From Oegoconia quadripuncta (lineage: Eukaryota; Arthropoda; Insecta; Lepidoptera; Autostichidae), in the NCBI GenBank assembly GCA_949316235.1, contig OX438744.1, positions 1,860,001 to 1,924,000 of the forward strand: 64,000 bases of DNA. The letters run 5' to 3'. The number at the start of each line of letters is the position of its first letter. The first letter of the stretch is position 1. Under the pieces are notes generated by a model. The model saw only the letters and a program-made list of their open reading frames with translations. It did no database searches and was not told the origin of the DNA. Below are positions 30,480-42,399 of the stretch, one piece after another. The position numbers and the translations under genes are program-made.

Positions 30480-31559
30480 GAAAATGATGAGGTACGTAAT
30501 GATCTTAAGAGTAATGGGTCCTCAAATCCTTTGACTATGTAGTCTGCAAATATTTAAATAATGGCACAGAATTAATATAGTACTAATAATGGTTTCAGTA
30601 GTTTTAATTTAATCATCTATAAATTTGAATTATTCACTATTGCATGCTTATAATTAATTTTCAAGACTAAATTATTAGAGTGAAAATCATAAATTTAATT
30701 TTGCAATAATAGTCACCAAATTAGCTTAGTGGGTCAGATCATATATAATTTAAATTACAATGTCATGAGTCAATAAATAAAAGAAATAAATAAAAAGATA
30801 TTTATTCATCCCAAAATTAACAAAATTAATTAACAAACTAAGAGTATATTAGAACTAGGTCAAAGTTGAGATAAAAGGGGAGGGTCTCCGCAAATCTGCT
30901 GATGTTCAGTTCAGCAGAGTAGTTGCTGCCACTAAATAATGTATTTAAGGCAGTTACAATAATAATTACAGATAAAATGCTATAATTAATGTTAAAATGT
31001 AAATATAAAGTAATTATAGTAAAGATTATTCTAAAAGGACGATTTTTACTATGGAGCTGAAGGTGGTAGGTTATTATTGTAAGAAAAGAACACAGAGGAC
31101 TCTGGTCTGGAGGAATGGTTAAAGAAAAGAACACAGAGGACTCTGGTCTGGAGGAATGGTTGAAGTAATAGATTATTATTATTTAGACGTTCCTTAATAT
31201 CATAGAAATATTGCTCTAATAGATGTATATTATATAGCGCTTTATTATTCATCGGGTGGCTTGTGTCATGGTTAAACTCTACTGAAATAAAGTATCAAAT
31301 GAAAAGAAAGAAATAAAGATAAACTTGCAAGTCATATAATTGATTGGATATACAAAATCTTCCTTTCAATTTTAGTTAAAAATGTGAAATATTCATTAAT
31401 GGTTACATTTAAAATATAGCATTGGGATATAAAAGAATAGAAAGACTTACTTCGGTTTTTGTCGAAAGTATAGGTTTTATCTAATAATTTCATTAATATT
31501 TTGTTATGATAGACTAGGGAGCACTTTTCCAAAAGCATAAGTGTTTAAACAATCTAAAT
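30480..31559. other. gene-free stretch downstream of the receptor gene
   Basis: AT-rich. Includes a perfect two-unit tandem duplication with a 41-base period at 31081-31162 (AACACAGAGGACTCTGGTCT in both). It probably contains the 3' UTR of the odorant receptor, but no clear AATAAA on the minus strand was found near the stop. Confidence 0.4.
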
Positions 31560-32182
31560 CTACAATTTCACTACGGTGACAAATTTGAACATCGCCTGGC
31601 AGCTGGTGGCGAAAGTGTATATATTAATCGGCACTATATCCGCTGCCAGCAACTCCACCTTCTGCTGAGCAATCATCAGCATCACATACACCATCTTCTT
31701 TTCCTTCAAATCAAAGTTCTCCCATCCGCAACTGTATACTGCCCTTTCAAAGACCTCCGCGCCATTTATGATCCTCTGTCCCAAGAAACAGTACAAGAAG
31801 AAGATAAGTATACTATAAACTATTATTGGTATAAATTTCACCCACTCTGCCAAAGGTATGTAGAAGAATAAGGCAATACAGACTGCGTTGGTGGCAAAAT
31901 TCAGACCAATAGGCATGCTGTATAAGTCTTTTAGACCACCAATGATACGGAGTATCAAAACATGATGTTTGATGACATTCTGAAGTTTCTCGCTAACGTT
32001 AACATCTCCAGTTTGAATGGTCATGATTTCATCAGCCAAAACGTAGTAGGTGACAGCTGTATGAGCAATAACGAAGAATAGTACAGCCTGGTAGTTGAGT
32101 ACGAGGGTCATGATTGCAAGTTCTTGGAGAACAGTCAGTGTACGACAAATTATACGATTCGGGCTCGATGTTAGATCCATTC
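31560..32182 (-). other. OR exon 4 (C-terminal, with stop)
   Basis: The acceptor TTTGTTTTAG precedes GA|ATG. The ATG at 32180 is therefore internal, not a start. The exon encodes residues 175-381 and ends TTG TAG at 31560. It is long for an OR 3' exon; the usual two or three late introns are missing. Confidence 0.85.
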
Positions 32183-34646
32183 CTAAAACAAATATGTGAA
32201 GTTAAATTATGAAATTCTCAAAAGGTTGTGAAAAAGAAGTAGGTAACATTATACATATTGTTATTATAATTAAGTGTAGAACGGAATAATTTAAAAAATT
32301 TACAAGCTTTTCACAAGGTTTTATTGTTAGGGAAAAGAAGTAATAATATAAACCTTAACAATACATTAAAAGTATTTTTTTAATAATGCCAGATATAATA
32401 TAGAATTGACTAGGAGTGAAATATGACTACGACCAACTTACTACCATCATATAAAAACATTTGTGTTTCAATAGAGTTTTAGATCTAACGAAATTTCAGC
32501 GGAAATAATATTAAACTAAACTTTTAGTAAAGTTAAAATAATACTGATTTAAGGAATGACAGTAAGCTCCCGAATTATATAGCTTTTAAAATATTATTGA
32601 CCCTTGGCGTAAGCCCCAAATAATCATCTAATTTTTAATGGACATTATACAGGTCCCCTTTTATGTGCCGCTTATTCTTACACTCTGTGATTTCAGTACT
32701 TATTCTGGAATTTTTAACCTCTGACGTAAAGAGGAGAAATACAAGTTTTGTCAATTTGTGTGTTTCCCTGTGACATTGTACCGCCAAAACGGCCTGATTT
32801 GAAAGAGGTTTTCTCTCTTCATAAGCTCGTACCATCATTATCTGCCTGCCCTGGTTCCAATTCCTCCATGCTCCTGTTACCTCAACATTTACACAATTTT
32901 CTTTCATATCATCTTTCACACCACTTTCCGTGGTCTACTTCTTCATCTCCATCATTGGCATTTAAATTCATCACTCTCTTAGTAATATGCGTTTTATCCT
33001 TCCTTATAACATGTCCATACAAGCCTAATAATTTCCATACAACTTTTCTGCCACGGGTGCTACTTTTAAACTCCCTCTTACACACTCATTTCTTATTTTA
33101 TTCATCTTCGTTATTACTGTCATTCATCCCAACATTCTAATCTTCACTGTATGCAACTTTCTTCCATTCGTCTGCTTCATGGCCCAACATTACCCTTCAT
33201 ATATTACGACAGATCTGATTAGAATATATTTAGCTTTTAACACAGTTGGTTTGTTTACCTATATCATTTGATTGTCTCGGGGGTTTACTAAATTTTCAGT
33301 TTATAGTTATGTTGTAAAATTCTAAGCTGCATGAATATACCCACATTCAAATCCGATATACTTCGGTGCAATGAAGACAGTACAGAATACTAAGAAAGAA
33401 AACTTACCAACACAAGGCACCATAGCAAACTCGGTGTCCAGTTTAAGTCGATTAGGTAAATACATGGTGAATGCATTGAAGGTGTTCATGACATACAGTG
33501 TGATTATCATTCGCTTGATCATCGTCAGGTACTTCACCTGTCTTGTTCGATGCTTGTAGCTTTTACAAATGTCATCGTTTGTTTTTGCCATCTCCATGAC
33601 TGATTTCAGAATACTCCTGTAAAAATTATTTTAACGAATTGGTAAAGATTTTTGCCATCTACATCTACGTTAGGGGCGTCATGATTAATGCCACATGGGT
33701 TAATTGAAACTGTAGGTCGGTTGGTGAGATAAATATGGCTTCGAGGAATTACACGAATACGATATCACTGTGAATGATCAAACATCTGATATGAAGTTGA
33801 TTCCAACCCACAGATCAAGCTGGATAGAAAAAAATGACCAAAAACTTTAAGACATTACCCCGGAGACGCTTGGCCTGTTTCATTATTAAGATAGTCATAC
33901 CTTTTGGTAACAAACCAATAACCGTTATTGGAAGCGAATACCAAAATGGAGATATTGACATAACTCTTGATGAAGTCTCCAGCGCCCTCAGCATACGAGA
34001 TTTGGTACACCAGATTTCCAATTCCATAGAAGTAAAAGAAAAGGGACTCGTGGATAATCCAAAAGATAGCTGAAAAAAAGAGTAGTTCTTAGTAAAGGAA
34101 GGGATATATATAACAAAGTCATATGGAGATATAACTGCCACCTTCTTTCTACTGCAGTTCCAATGCGTTTCATTTTGGAGTGAGATTTTGCGAAGACAAA
34201 AGATAATTGTTAGATTTGTTAATGATGCCGGTCAAACTATGGCAGATAAGCTAATCATACTTATTAAGGACGTAAGCGAAAATATGAGGACTGCATTAGT
34301 AGTGGTTGACAAAAGAAAGTCAGAAATGAAAAACAAATAGAGAAAAAAATATAAAGAAGTGATATTCAAGAGCTGCACAAGGCAACACCGACAAGAAAGG
34401 CGTCATTGAAAATACAAAATAACAGGAAACTAAATCTATAAAACTTGCAATAACAGTGCTGCAGAATTTAAATGGGTAAGTAAACTATTTGACTCAATTA
34501 CCTTTTAATTTCCCGCCCCATGTCATAGAAACTCGACCAAGTGTTGGAAGTCCGCTCACCAACCAATGCACATTGTCGAATTCGTTGCCTTGAAACTTAT
34601 CTTTTAGGAAATTATGGGCACCTCTTAAAGGTTTTAATAAGTTCAT
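31560..34646 (-). CDS. Odorant receptor (insect 7-TM), four exons
   Basis: Exons 34502-34646, 33901-34069, 33408-33616 and 31560-32182 join with phases 1, 2 and 1 to 381 residues. All introns begin GT and end AG. Insect ORs sit in the dendrite membrane of olfactory neurons with an inverted topology and form ligand-gated cation channels with Orco. Exon 1 gives the cytosolic N-terminus (MNLLKPLRGAHNFLKDKF), exon 2 the first membrane segments (AIFWIIHESLFFYFYGIGNL), exon 3 the next (KRMIITLYVMNTFNAFTMYL), and exon 4 MDLTSSP, four further segments, CGWE at 326-329 and the conserved end IYTFATSCQAMFKFVTVVK (363-380). Length is usual. The C-terminal introns common in OR genes are absent. The ligand cannot be predicted. 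Confidence 0.88.
32590..33200 (-). pseudogene. LINE debris in OR intron 3
   Basis: Minus strand: KNKRHIKGDLYNVH followed by KLDDYLG is the LINE C-terminus seen at 1-130. Next to it, 32780-33180 holds RTE-type C-terminal coding pieces in reverse (equivalent to LGLYGHVIRKDKT). It lies within the 1225-bp intron and explains its size. Confidence 0.5.
33408..33616 (-). other. OR exon 3
   Basis: Acceptor TTTTTACAG and donor G|GTAAGT. 209 bases, entering in phase 2 and leaving in phase 1. Encodes RSILKSVMEMAKTNDDICKS through VPCVG. Confidence 0.85.
33901..34069 (-). other. OR exon 2
   Basis: Acceptor CTTTTTTTCAG and donor AAAAG|GTATGA. 169 bases. Encodes AIFWIIHESLFFYFYGIGNL to NNGYWFVTK. Two longer open frames across this exon are out of register and are not the coding frame. 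Confidence 0.85.
34502..34646 (-). other. OR exon 1 (start)
   Basis: ATG at 34646, 48 codons plus one base, donor AAAAG|GTAATT. The peptide MNLLKPLRGAHNFLKDKF and GLPTLGRVSMTWGG fits an OR N-terminus. A TTTTCAG just upstream could be the acceptor of a 5' UTR intron. Confidence 0.8.
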
Positions 34647-35049
34647 TTTTGTATACACTGAAAATACCAAATTACCAGTGAAATGTTAACATGCCAATTT
34701 CGAATTTGTTCGTGATCAGAAAATAGACACTTCAAAGCATGCCGAATTAAGTAAAATCTTGCATTAAAGGAAATAAGGAAGGAATGAGGTATCACATTAT
34801 TTACAGTTACTACTCAAGTATCACACATGGGCGCGGGAAGTAGCTGGATGCAGGCAGCTAGCAACCGGTCTTTCTAGAAATCTATGGGTATTTAGTTAAT
34901 TATGTTAAGCCCACTTTTGACAATTATTATTTTAAACGAGTATCATTATGATCCATACAATTGCCATACACCACCGTACAACATGATCTTTATAGAATAC
35001 ACACTTATGGTTGTTATTGAAAATTTTTGCACTAGTACCCTACCCTCGC
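34647..35049. other. upstream region of the receptor gene
   Basis: No element recognised. No clear TATA box. Expected to hold the promoter, but nothing specific can be shown. Confidence 0.35.
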
Positions 35050-35427
<378 letters not shown>

Positions 35428-35639
35428 AAGTTTCTTCCAGCATCACCGGTTGTGAAATTTGTTTTCTATAGGCAATAAAAAATCCACCTACATAACTAGA
35501 TATCTGTCTGGAAATGTTATTCAGCTAGACCATTGGTTATTAAACTTGGTTTTCTATGTGGAATAAAAGACCCTACTTGGTTGCCTGATCCAGCAATAGT
35601 TACTTAAATATGAAATGGAATAATTTATTGTTAATTGTA

Positions 35640-36605
35640 TACCGGATGAGTTTTTACACCGTAATAAATAGGGCATATTAGGTACCTAAGTAAAATAGAA
35701 GGTATTGTGCATAGTTAGTTTTTTTTTTTTTCAAAGCCATTAATTAATTTATTTTAACACTATATTGCATATAAGTTGTGGGAGATCTGGTCCTTGTCCC
35801 TTTCTTTTTGGATTTTGTTTAGCAAATAAACGCCAGGCAAGTGTATAGAAAGTCGTCTAAAATCTCCAACGAAATACGTATATTTATAACTATGTTAAAA
35901 ATAAATTATAAAAAATATAGGTGGATGAATTGTCGAGGTAAAATTCGAATCGAGAAGTGAAACTACCGCGTTTTTTTCCGTCGCAGATTCACGGCGGTAA
36001 AAAAAAAGGTTTTCGTAGCCTGCCGATAGAGGGCGCGCGAACATAAGTATACAAGCATACATTGAACAAACATAGGACAGAAATTACAATACACAAAAGG
36101 CGAGCTTATCTCTGTAAGAGATTTCTTCCAGCAAACCCTCGGAAGGAAAAACAAATTTAAAGTTTTTTATTGCAGACAAAGAGCGATACTTAAAATATAG
36201 AACAACATCACTGTTAAAGGAACACAATTTTTTTTTTTTTTTTTTTTTTTGACACAATTGACAAAAGACAATACATACACAATTTAAAATACATATTAAT
36301 AAAAACTGAGATACCTTGAGATAGAGTTCCTTTGGTCGAGTTTTAAAAATGAATAGGGATTGGCTATCGCGTATATCAGTGGGAAGTGCATTCCATAATC
36401 CGACTGCATGCATGGAGAAGGAGTAATTGTAAAGTTCCGTAGTCGGAGTGGTAGGAAAGCGTAGGAGGGAAGCCATCAGCGTTAATTGTGTCATTTGACG
36501 GTCGCGTTTGTAGACTATTCCACATAACTACATTATTGAATTATATAAATACAGAAAACTTAGAGAAAATATGTGTTCCAAATAAATTTCGCACGATAGA
36601 TCAAT
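35640..36605 (+). repeat. rep-G, split by a LINE insertion
   Basis: 35640-35760 (GGGCATATTAGGTACCTAAG to the T-run) and 36478-36605 (GTTAATTGTGTCATTTGACG to TTCCAAATAAATTTCGCACG) are the two halves of rep-G. The intervening part holds the minus-strand LINE at about 36228-36495 and other sequence. Confidence 0.5.
36228..36495 (-). pseudogene. LINE 3' end with poly(A), minus strand
   Basis: T-run at 36229-36250 is the poly(A). The minus strand encodes ASLLRFPTTPTTELYNYSFS, MHAVGLWNALPTDIRDS and FKTRPKEL, the end of a Jockey/CR1-type protein. Inserted within rep-G. Confidence 0.65.
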
Positions 36606-37262
36606 CAAAATATTTTATTTCATAGGATAAAATTATCACTTGAAAACGTCACTATTAATATTACATTATAGTTTAAAACTGCTCATTCACAAAGCTGACT
36701 CCCCAGAGAAGAACGAGCAAGAAACTCTAGGGTTGCTCTTTTAAACAGATTATAGGTTGCGATTTGATAATTATATGAATAATAAGACAGCTATGTCCAT
36801 GCTTGCTTATCATTCAAATAGTCAGTGATTTTATAATAGCCTTTTGTTAATAATTTCTGTTTTATGATTGCTTTAAATTTATTTAAAGGCATATTTTGAA
36901 TGTCTACTGGAACCTTATTATAAAAGCGTATACATTGCCCTTTGAAGGATTTACTAACTTTGTGAAGTCGGCTAACATAAATAAATAACTGGTTCTTATT
37001 CCTTGTATTAACATTGTGCCTATCACTATTTTTAGCGAATAAGGTTATATTTTCTTTTTTGCATATAACAAATTCTCATAAATGTATTGAGATGCCATTG
37101 TTAAGATATTAATTTCCTTAAACTTATCTCTAAGAGACACTCTAGGCCCGAATTTATAAATGGCACGAATAGCACGCTTCTGCAGAACAAAAATCATATG
37201 TATGTCTGCAGCGTTTCCCCACAACAATATCCCTACGAATCCCGCCAGTCGCATTATCAATC
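36605..37262 (-). pseudogene. LINE-F subfamily 2 copy
   Basis: 3' UTR (CCAGAGAAGAACGAGCAAGA) at the left; coding remnants to the right, e.g. GILLWGNAADIHMIFVLQKR in 37045-37260. Frameshifted. Near twin of 44775-45440. Confidence 0.65.
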
Positions 37263-37726
37263 GACAGACAGGGGCGTGCGTTTTTGAAATAAAAATTAAC
37301 TAGATATGCCAACGACTTCTATATCACTTACCTACGAGTAATATGCACTATTCTTTTCCTTATGGTAAAACAACTCGTCCGATATAAATATAGATAAAAA
37401 AATTTATCTATTTGAAGTGCGTACAAAATAAAGAATTTTTGACTACTGACTGTAGGTTATAATGAATCAAATACCCCGCAAGTATTTTGGTTGAAAGTAA
37501 GCAATATTTTCGATTTAAAAAGAGCATGTAGCTGTGTGAACTGCATGAGGTACGCGTCAACTTTTGCTTGTAATATTTGCTCCTATTTATACGTCTGTGG
37601 TTTAAATACAGAGTAATTTAATAACTAATGTCAGTGTAACGATATGAATATTTAATGATAATGATAGATTGATTCGGTATTCACACTTCAGGTAAACGTG
37701 AAATGTTTGTACAGCCGGCATAATTT
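37263..37726. other. gene-free stretch with a rep-G fragment
   Basis: 37268-37400 has the minus-strand rep-G layout (CGTGCGTTTTTGAAATAAAA, ATCACTTACCTA, TTTTCCTTATGGTAAAACAA). Nothing else recognised. Confidence 0.35.
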
Positions 37727-38055
37727 TTTTAAGGTTCCGTATCTGAAAAGGAAATAAGGAATCCTTATAAGACAGGAAGAGAGACAGCAGTTTTTCTCAA
37801 GCACGCGTGGACGTGTCAAGTTGAAATTAATATGAAATACTGAGGTCTACGGTCTCTTGGAGTTGTAAAAAATCAACTTTAAGTCAAAGCAATTCAGAAA
37901 TCGTTAATTTGTGTATCACATAAAATAAACATTTTTTAGCGATTACGACTTACATTACCAGACTCGATTCCTGTGATGGACGAACTATCTACTTACCCGT
38001 TTATACGGAACCCTAGGTGTGTCAGTCAGACACAAACATGACCGGTTTTTTTAAA
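37727..38055 (-). repeat. rep-J interspersed repeat
   Basis: Bounded by AAGGTTCCGTATCTGAAAAG and GACCGGTTTTTTTAAA. The minus strand starts TTTAAAAAAACCGGTC, similar to the AAAACCGGCCAAGTG motif at 12032. Known type of non-coding insect repeat; class uncertain. Confidence 0.4.
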
Positions 38056-38173
38056 TTTCTATACATCTTAAAGTAGGACTTACTTATTGTATTGCATGTG
38101 TATGTGGCTGTTGCAGGTCAACGGAGACCTGTATCACTGCGACCGTTGCCGATCTATTGTGATCGCCACTAAC

Positions 38174-38838
38174 CTACAGTTCGTTGCTCAGGTTTGCCTC
38201 TTTGAGGAATTGGATAATTTTCCTGGCACCGATGGTTTTTATCTCATCCGGGTGTAATAAGTGGCTGCCCAGGTGGATATTGCGTTTACGCATTAGCGGG
38301 CCACATTCACACAGCAGATGTGCAGGTGTTTCCTCTGCGAGGAGGCAAAATCTGCACATCCCTGTTTCTCGGAGCCCTATGTTGAGCATGTGTTTGCTCA
38401 GACAGCAGTGTCCCGTTAGTGCCCTTGTGAGAATGCGTAAATTGTTCCTACTGAGTGCCAGCGCTTCGCCGGCCGCCTTCTTGTAGAAGGCTTTGATTAG
38501 TGATTTGGAGTGTGTTAAACCTGGCGTGTTCGTCCAGAGTTTAAGAGCTGCTTGGGTGCACCGGTTCCTTAGGGTAAAGCGAATTAGGCTTTTTGAGATA
38601 ACGCAGAAAGGCTCAGGGCCGTACTGGGATCCGCTAGCCCCCAATTTCGCTAGTTCGTCGGCTTTTTCGTTGCCTTCGATGCCTGCGTGCCCCGGGACCC
38701 AACGAAGAAAGACCCTGTTTGTTTTGCACAGGGTATTTAAAGTAAGCCTGCAGTTTTCAACCAGCCTTGAGACAATTTTGTCTGAGTCTAGGGCCAAAAG
38801 AGCCGCCTGGCTATCTGAGTGGATGTAGATGGTAGGAC
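38174..38838 (-). pseudogene. LINE RNase H domain and C-terminus
   Basis: The minus strand is open for over 215 codons: IYIHSDSQAALLALDSDK (RNase H motif with a catalytic Asp), RVFLRWVPGHAGIEGNEKAD (last catalytic region), then a Cys/His tail (CRFCLLAEETPAHLLCECGP) and a stop at 38174-38176. This order is that of RNase H-bearing non-LTR elements (I/R1/Jockey group). No endonuclease or reverse-transcriptase domain is present: 5' truncated at about 38838. The frame is intact, so the insertion may be young. Confidence 0.8.
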
Positions 38839-38847
38839 TTACTTAAC

Positions 38848-39076
38848 TCTAACTAATGTTATAAATGTGAAAGTTTGGATGTTTGTTTGTTGCTCATTAA
38901 CGGCGAAACGGATGAACGAATTTGGATAAAATTTGGTATATAGGGAGAATATACTCTGGATTAAGACATAGGGTATTTTTATCCCGATAAAATGAGTAGT
39001 TCCTGCGGGATAAACAAACTAAACATATCCGCGATAAAATTATTCCACGCAGGTTAAGCCGCGGACGGAATGCTAG
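38848..39076 (+). mobile_element. Hel element (Helitron-like), complete
   Basis: TCTAACTAATGTTATAAATG at the start; CGGCGAAACGGATGAACGAA, GTAGTTCCTGCGGGATAAAC and GCCGCGGACGGAATGCTAG at the end. Next base is A rather than T. Not interrupted. No coding capacity. Confidence 0.6.
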
Positions 39077-39344
39077 AAAGTTGATAAATCAAAACCCACG
39101 TAACAGAAACAGTTGAAGAGATTTAAGAGTACTCGATTAGGAGATATATCTACCGAGGGTGGGCATGATACTGTCACTTTAACTGATAAATGACAACGAT
39201 ACACCATTATCAATTTATTTGAAGTGAATGTTAAAGGCAGGAAACTGTCACGCCGAAATTATGTGTTGCAAACTCTTTACATCCTATTGTATATGTATCT
39301 ATTTGTTGGACATAGCTAATAAACAAACCACACACAAAACCTCA

Positions 39345-39504
<160 letters not shown>

Positions 39505-39510
39505 TATATA

Positions 39511-39575
39511 TAGGGTCTAACAAAATTAACCCGACGAACTTTGGCAATTGCACGTACATGACAATAAAATAATAT
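39511..39575 (+). mobile_element. left end of the TA-flanked TIR element
   Basis: TAGGGTCTAACAAAATTAAC then CCGACGAACTTTGGCAATTG and ACGTACATGACAATAAAATA match the left end of the 46657-47165 element. No right end is nearby. It directly abuts the (CA)n array. Confidence 0.55.
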
Positions 39576-40464
39576 ATTCAATAATTACAATGTTTACTAT
39601 GCTTAGTTAAGGAAGAGCAAGATTTTCTGGCCTTCATGCACAACAGGTTGGTACTTGACCTCAATCACACCTGATGAAGAGTGAAGATGAGGTCGAAGGT
39701 GGAAGCGTACTGACCGAATAAGTTGCATGTGATTTCTAAAGAAAGAAATAAACATTTCTTCATTTTCATTTGTTTTCCTTTTCATAGTTCCGTAGTCAGT
39801 TCCTTCATAAGAGTTACGCCATGTCCGTCTGTCTGTCCGCGGTTTAGCTCAGAGGCTCTTAGTACTAGAAAGTTGTAATTATGCCGACAAAAAGGTAAAA
39901 TAAAATCTTGAAGAAGTATGTAAAAGTTAAGATTAGTGCAAAGTTTTGATCCAAAGTTTGGACAAACATATTGCGATGGTGTTGACTGATCAAAAAATCA
40001 TAGCCCAAAAAAGTAGATACCACATTATTAATGAAGAACATAATAGTAATTTGTTAATAATAAGGTGTGTAGCATCATTATCAGAGTGTCAAAGATAATT
40101 ATACAAATTAATGAACATTTCAAAGTTATTCAGTCAAATTTATGTGAGAAATTTAATTTCCTCGCGCCAAAGTCTGGGTGTTGAAAAATGTCACTTACAT
40201 TTTATAGTAGTTAAAAATTAAAGTGCTGAGTCATTTTTGATGGTGACAGATGTGTCCCTCATTATAAAGATATTAAAACTTTTTTGTTTCCAACCCACTT
40301 CGAGAAAGCGGCCAATCATTGATTCCAACTCGGATGGCAGCGTTCGGGAAACTGCGCAACGACTTCTCGTCCTAAATACCTCAGCGTTTAAAGTCGAAAG
40401 TGTTTTGTGTGTGTGTAAATTATAGCACTGAAATGTGTTCTCTCACTATGGGCCTCATAAAAAA
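39576..40464. other. gene-free stretch with a SINE-C fragment
   Basis: 39634-39716 is the SINE-C 3' part on the minus strand (GGTTGGTACTTGACCTCAAT, GTGAAGATGAGGTCGAAGGT). No gene in the rest. Confidence 0.5.
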
Positions 40465-40610
40465 GCTCAAGGTCACGTAACGAGTTGTAGAGAGGGTGAT
40501 GCTCGACGTTTCACTACATGATTGAATCAGGAACGAGGAAAACCGAAGAAAAACGGAAGTCGCCGACATAGCCAAGCGTATTAGTAAATTGTGGCTATAT
40601 AATTTTTGTG
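40465..40610 (+). pseudogene. RTE-type LINE fragment
   Basis: With stops, the plus strand reads RVVERVMLDVSLHD and IRNEENRRKTEVADIAKRIS, equivalent to the block at 20336-20625 on the other strand. Confidence 0.5.
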
Positions 40611-40830
40611 CGATGGTGACCCTTCTAGTTCCTACAGTTTAGATGGGCAGTCGGCGTAGACCAGCTTTACCGGATGATCTTCGATTTGTCATATTTCTTG
40701 ATAACCCGATCTTCTCTACACTTTTCCGTACAAACCCAAACTGTATATTATATAGTCTGCCTGCGAAGTGCAAAAACTGGACAAACGTCTAAATTTGTCA
40801 AGCTATTCTGCTATTTACCGTATGGCTGCG

Positions 40831-41264
40831 TTTCCACCAGAGATGTGCGAGGAAGCGTAACGAGGGATGTGTTTATTAAGAACCAATAGAAACCTAGCCT
40901 CGCTTAGCGCAGCTCCTTTGGAAACGACTAAGCGGAGCGAGGTTTTTGTATGTACAAAACAATTGAGGGATGTGCGCGAGGGATGTGTATGAGGAATGCG
41001 TGCGAGGAATGTGTGCGAGGGTGTGTGCGAGGAATGCGTGCGAGGGATGTGTGCAAGGGATGTGTGCGAGGGATGTGTGCAAGGGATGTGTGCGAGCGAG
41101 ATATCGCACCGCTCATCTGCACAGAGTTTCACAGCGTCGCGTCACTACGCATTCTCGCACCGGTTAGATACCTCGCACATCTCTGGTGGAAACACTCACT
41201 TCGTTTTACGGCTTCGGTACGCATCACCGCACCGCTCAGCTACCTCGCACATCTCTGGTGGAAA
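40831..41264. mobile_element. foldback element with internal minisatellite
   Basis: 22-base arm TTTCCACCAGAGATGTGCGA+GG at 40831-40852 is repeated in reverse complement at 41171-41192 and again at 41243-41264. Between them 40968-41100 is a 12-base tandem repeat (AGGGATGTGTGC, variants). The unit resembles the arm's GATGTGCGAGG. No transposase. Probably a non-autonomous DNA element. Confidence 0.6.
40968..41100 (+). repeat. 12-bp minisatellite
   Basis: About 11 units of AGGGATGTGTGC-like sequence. A period divisible by three keeps several frames open on both strands; none is a likely gene. Confidence 0.85.
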
Positions 41265-41272
41265 TGTAGGCT

Positions 41273-41385
41273 GGGAGGGTTTATTCTGTCCAGTGGGTGT
41301 CATTGGATAAATTAAGATTTCTTTTTAAATACAGAATAAATAAAAAAAAACGCTCCGACCTGAATTCGAGAAGCTCAGGCGACGC
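41273..41385 (+). repeat. rep-K interspersed repeat
   Basis: GAGGGTTTATTCTGTCCAGT, CATTGGATAAATTAAGATTT and CGCTCCGACCTGAATTCGAG. Confidence 0.5.
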
Positions 41386-42005
41386 AAGCTACCTTAATTG
41401 TATGACGGACGCGAACTGTACATTAGCCGTGACCTTGAACGAGTGGCGGAAGGCCCGTGTCATGCGACGCACAGTTACTGCACTTGTTCCGTACTCGATT
41501 TCTTTTGTTTTCTGGTGTTAATGATATTATTTTAATACCCTAAACTGTACTGCAAACAATGTCACACACGACGTCCAACCATTCGGAAATTCTTTAATAA
41601 AACCAAATTAAATCCACAATCCTGAGCGGGGGCGGGTCAAGAATGATCGCGTTTATTGAAAAAGTGGGGTTGACACGCGAACCAGTGCAGATGGTGAATG
41701 CCGTCCGAAATGTTATCAGTTGGGGCCCTACCCGCAAATATCAATCAAACCCTTCTCGGGGCGCGTGTGGTCCAAGACAAAGAGGGCAGCGATCAATTAT
41801 ATATATATCATGTAGACTTTTATCCCAATTGGATTGGTTAGAGATATCCCATACTATAGTGTTTGGGTGACCCAAACATTAAGAATTTAATGATTGAAAC
41901 AACATTCAAGGTTCACCTGACAAAACACACAGAAATACAGATTTCACGGGGGGTGAGCTCATCGTCGTTAAAACGTGCAAATCCATGATGTTTTTTGGTG
42001 GAAAA
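41386..42005. other. gene-free stretch
   Basis: No recognised gene or element. Short open frames at 41297-41521 and 41643-41870 have no family motif. Confidence 0.4.
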
Positions 42006-42260
42006 CCCCCTAAATAGATAGATAAAAAGTTTATTGCAAAAATACTACACTAACAAATAAAAAACAAACATACATGAAAACAACAAGAGACATACAATTT
42101 TTAACGAATACAAACAGATGTAAACAAATATATCATAACAATTAAATGAGCATTTTCTCAATGTATTCAAGACTTCATTCATTATTATGTGGGTATGTGT
42201 GCAACAGTCATGCAACAAGCTCATAGCTCAGTGCATTAAAAATGCTCAATGAACGAGCAA
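42006..42260 (-). mobile_element. family-I retroposon, minus strand
   Basis: AGATAGATAAAAAGTTTATT at the left is the reversed TATCTATC tail. CATAGCTCAGTGCATTAAAA at the right parallels the other copies' ACACTGAGCTATGACCCATT region. Confidence 0.45.
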
Positions 42261-42399
42261 GCACTGATTTTCATCGCCTTTTCGCCTTAGCCGCCTTTTA
42301 CTACATCCACGGGAAGAGACGGGTTAGTTCTATACGTTTTATGTGCCGATACTACACACACAGTAATAAAGTTTATAATGTTAATTAAAATTCCTGATG

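Noticed and set aside
31081..31162. Possible CRISPR-like direct repeats
   Set aside because: Only two adjoining 41-base units with no spacer; a simple tandem duplication in a eukaryotic genome.
33815..34173. Minus-strand ORFs over OR exon 2 (starting MAVISPYDF and MKRIGTAVE)
   Set aside because: They are in the wrong frame; the exon between the CTTTTTTTCAG and GTATGA splice sites gives the receptor sequence in the third frame.
40894..41315. Cys/Arg-rich ORFs on the plus strand and His/Thr-rich ORFs on the minus strand
   Set aside because: Produced by the 12-bp minisatellite, whose period keeps frames open.
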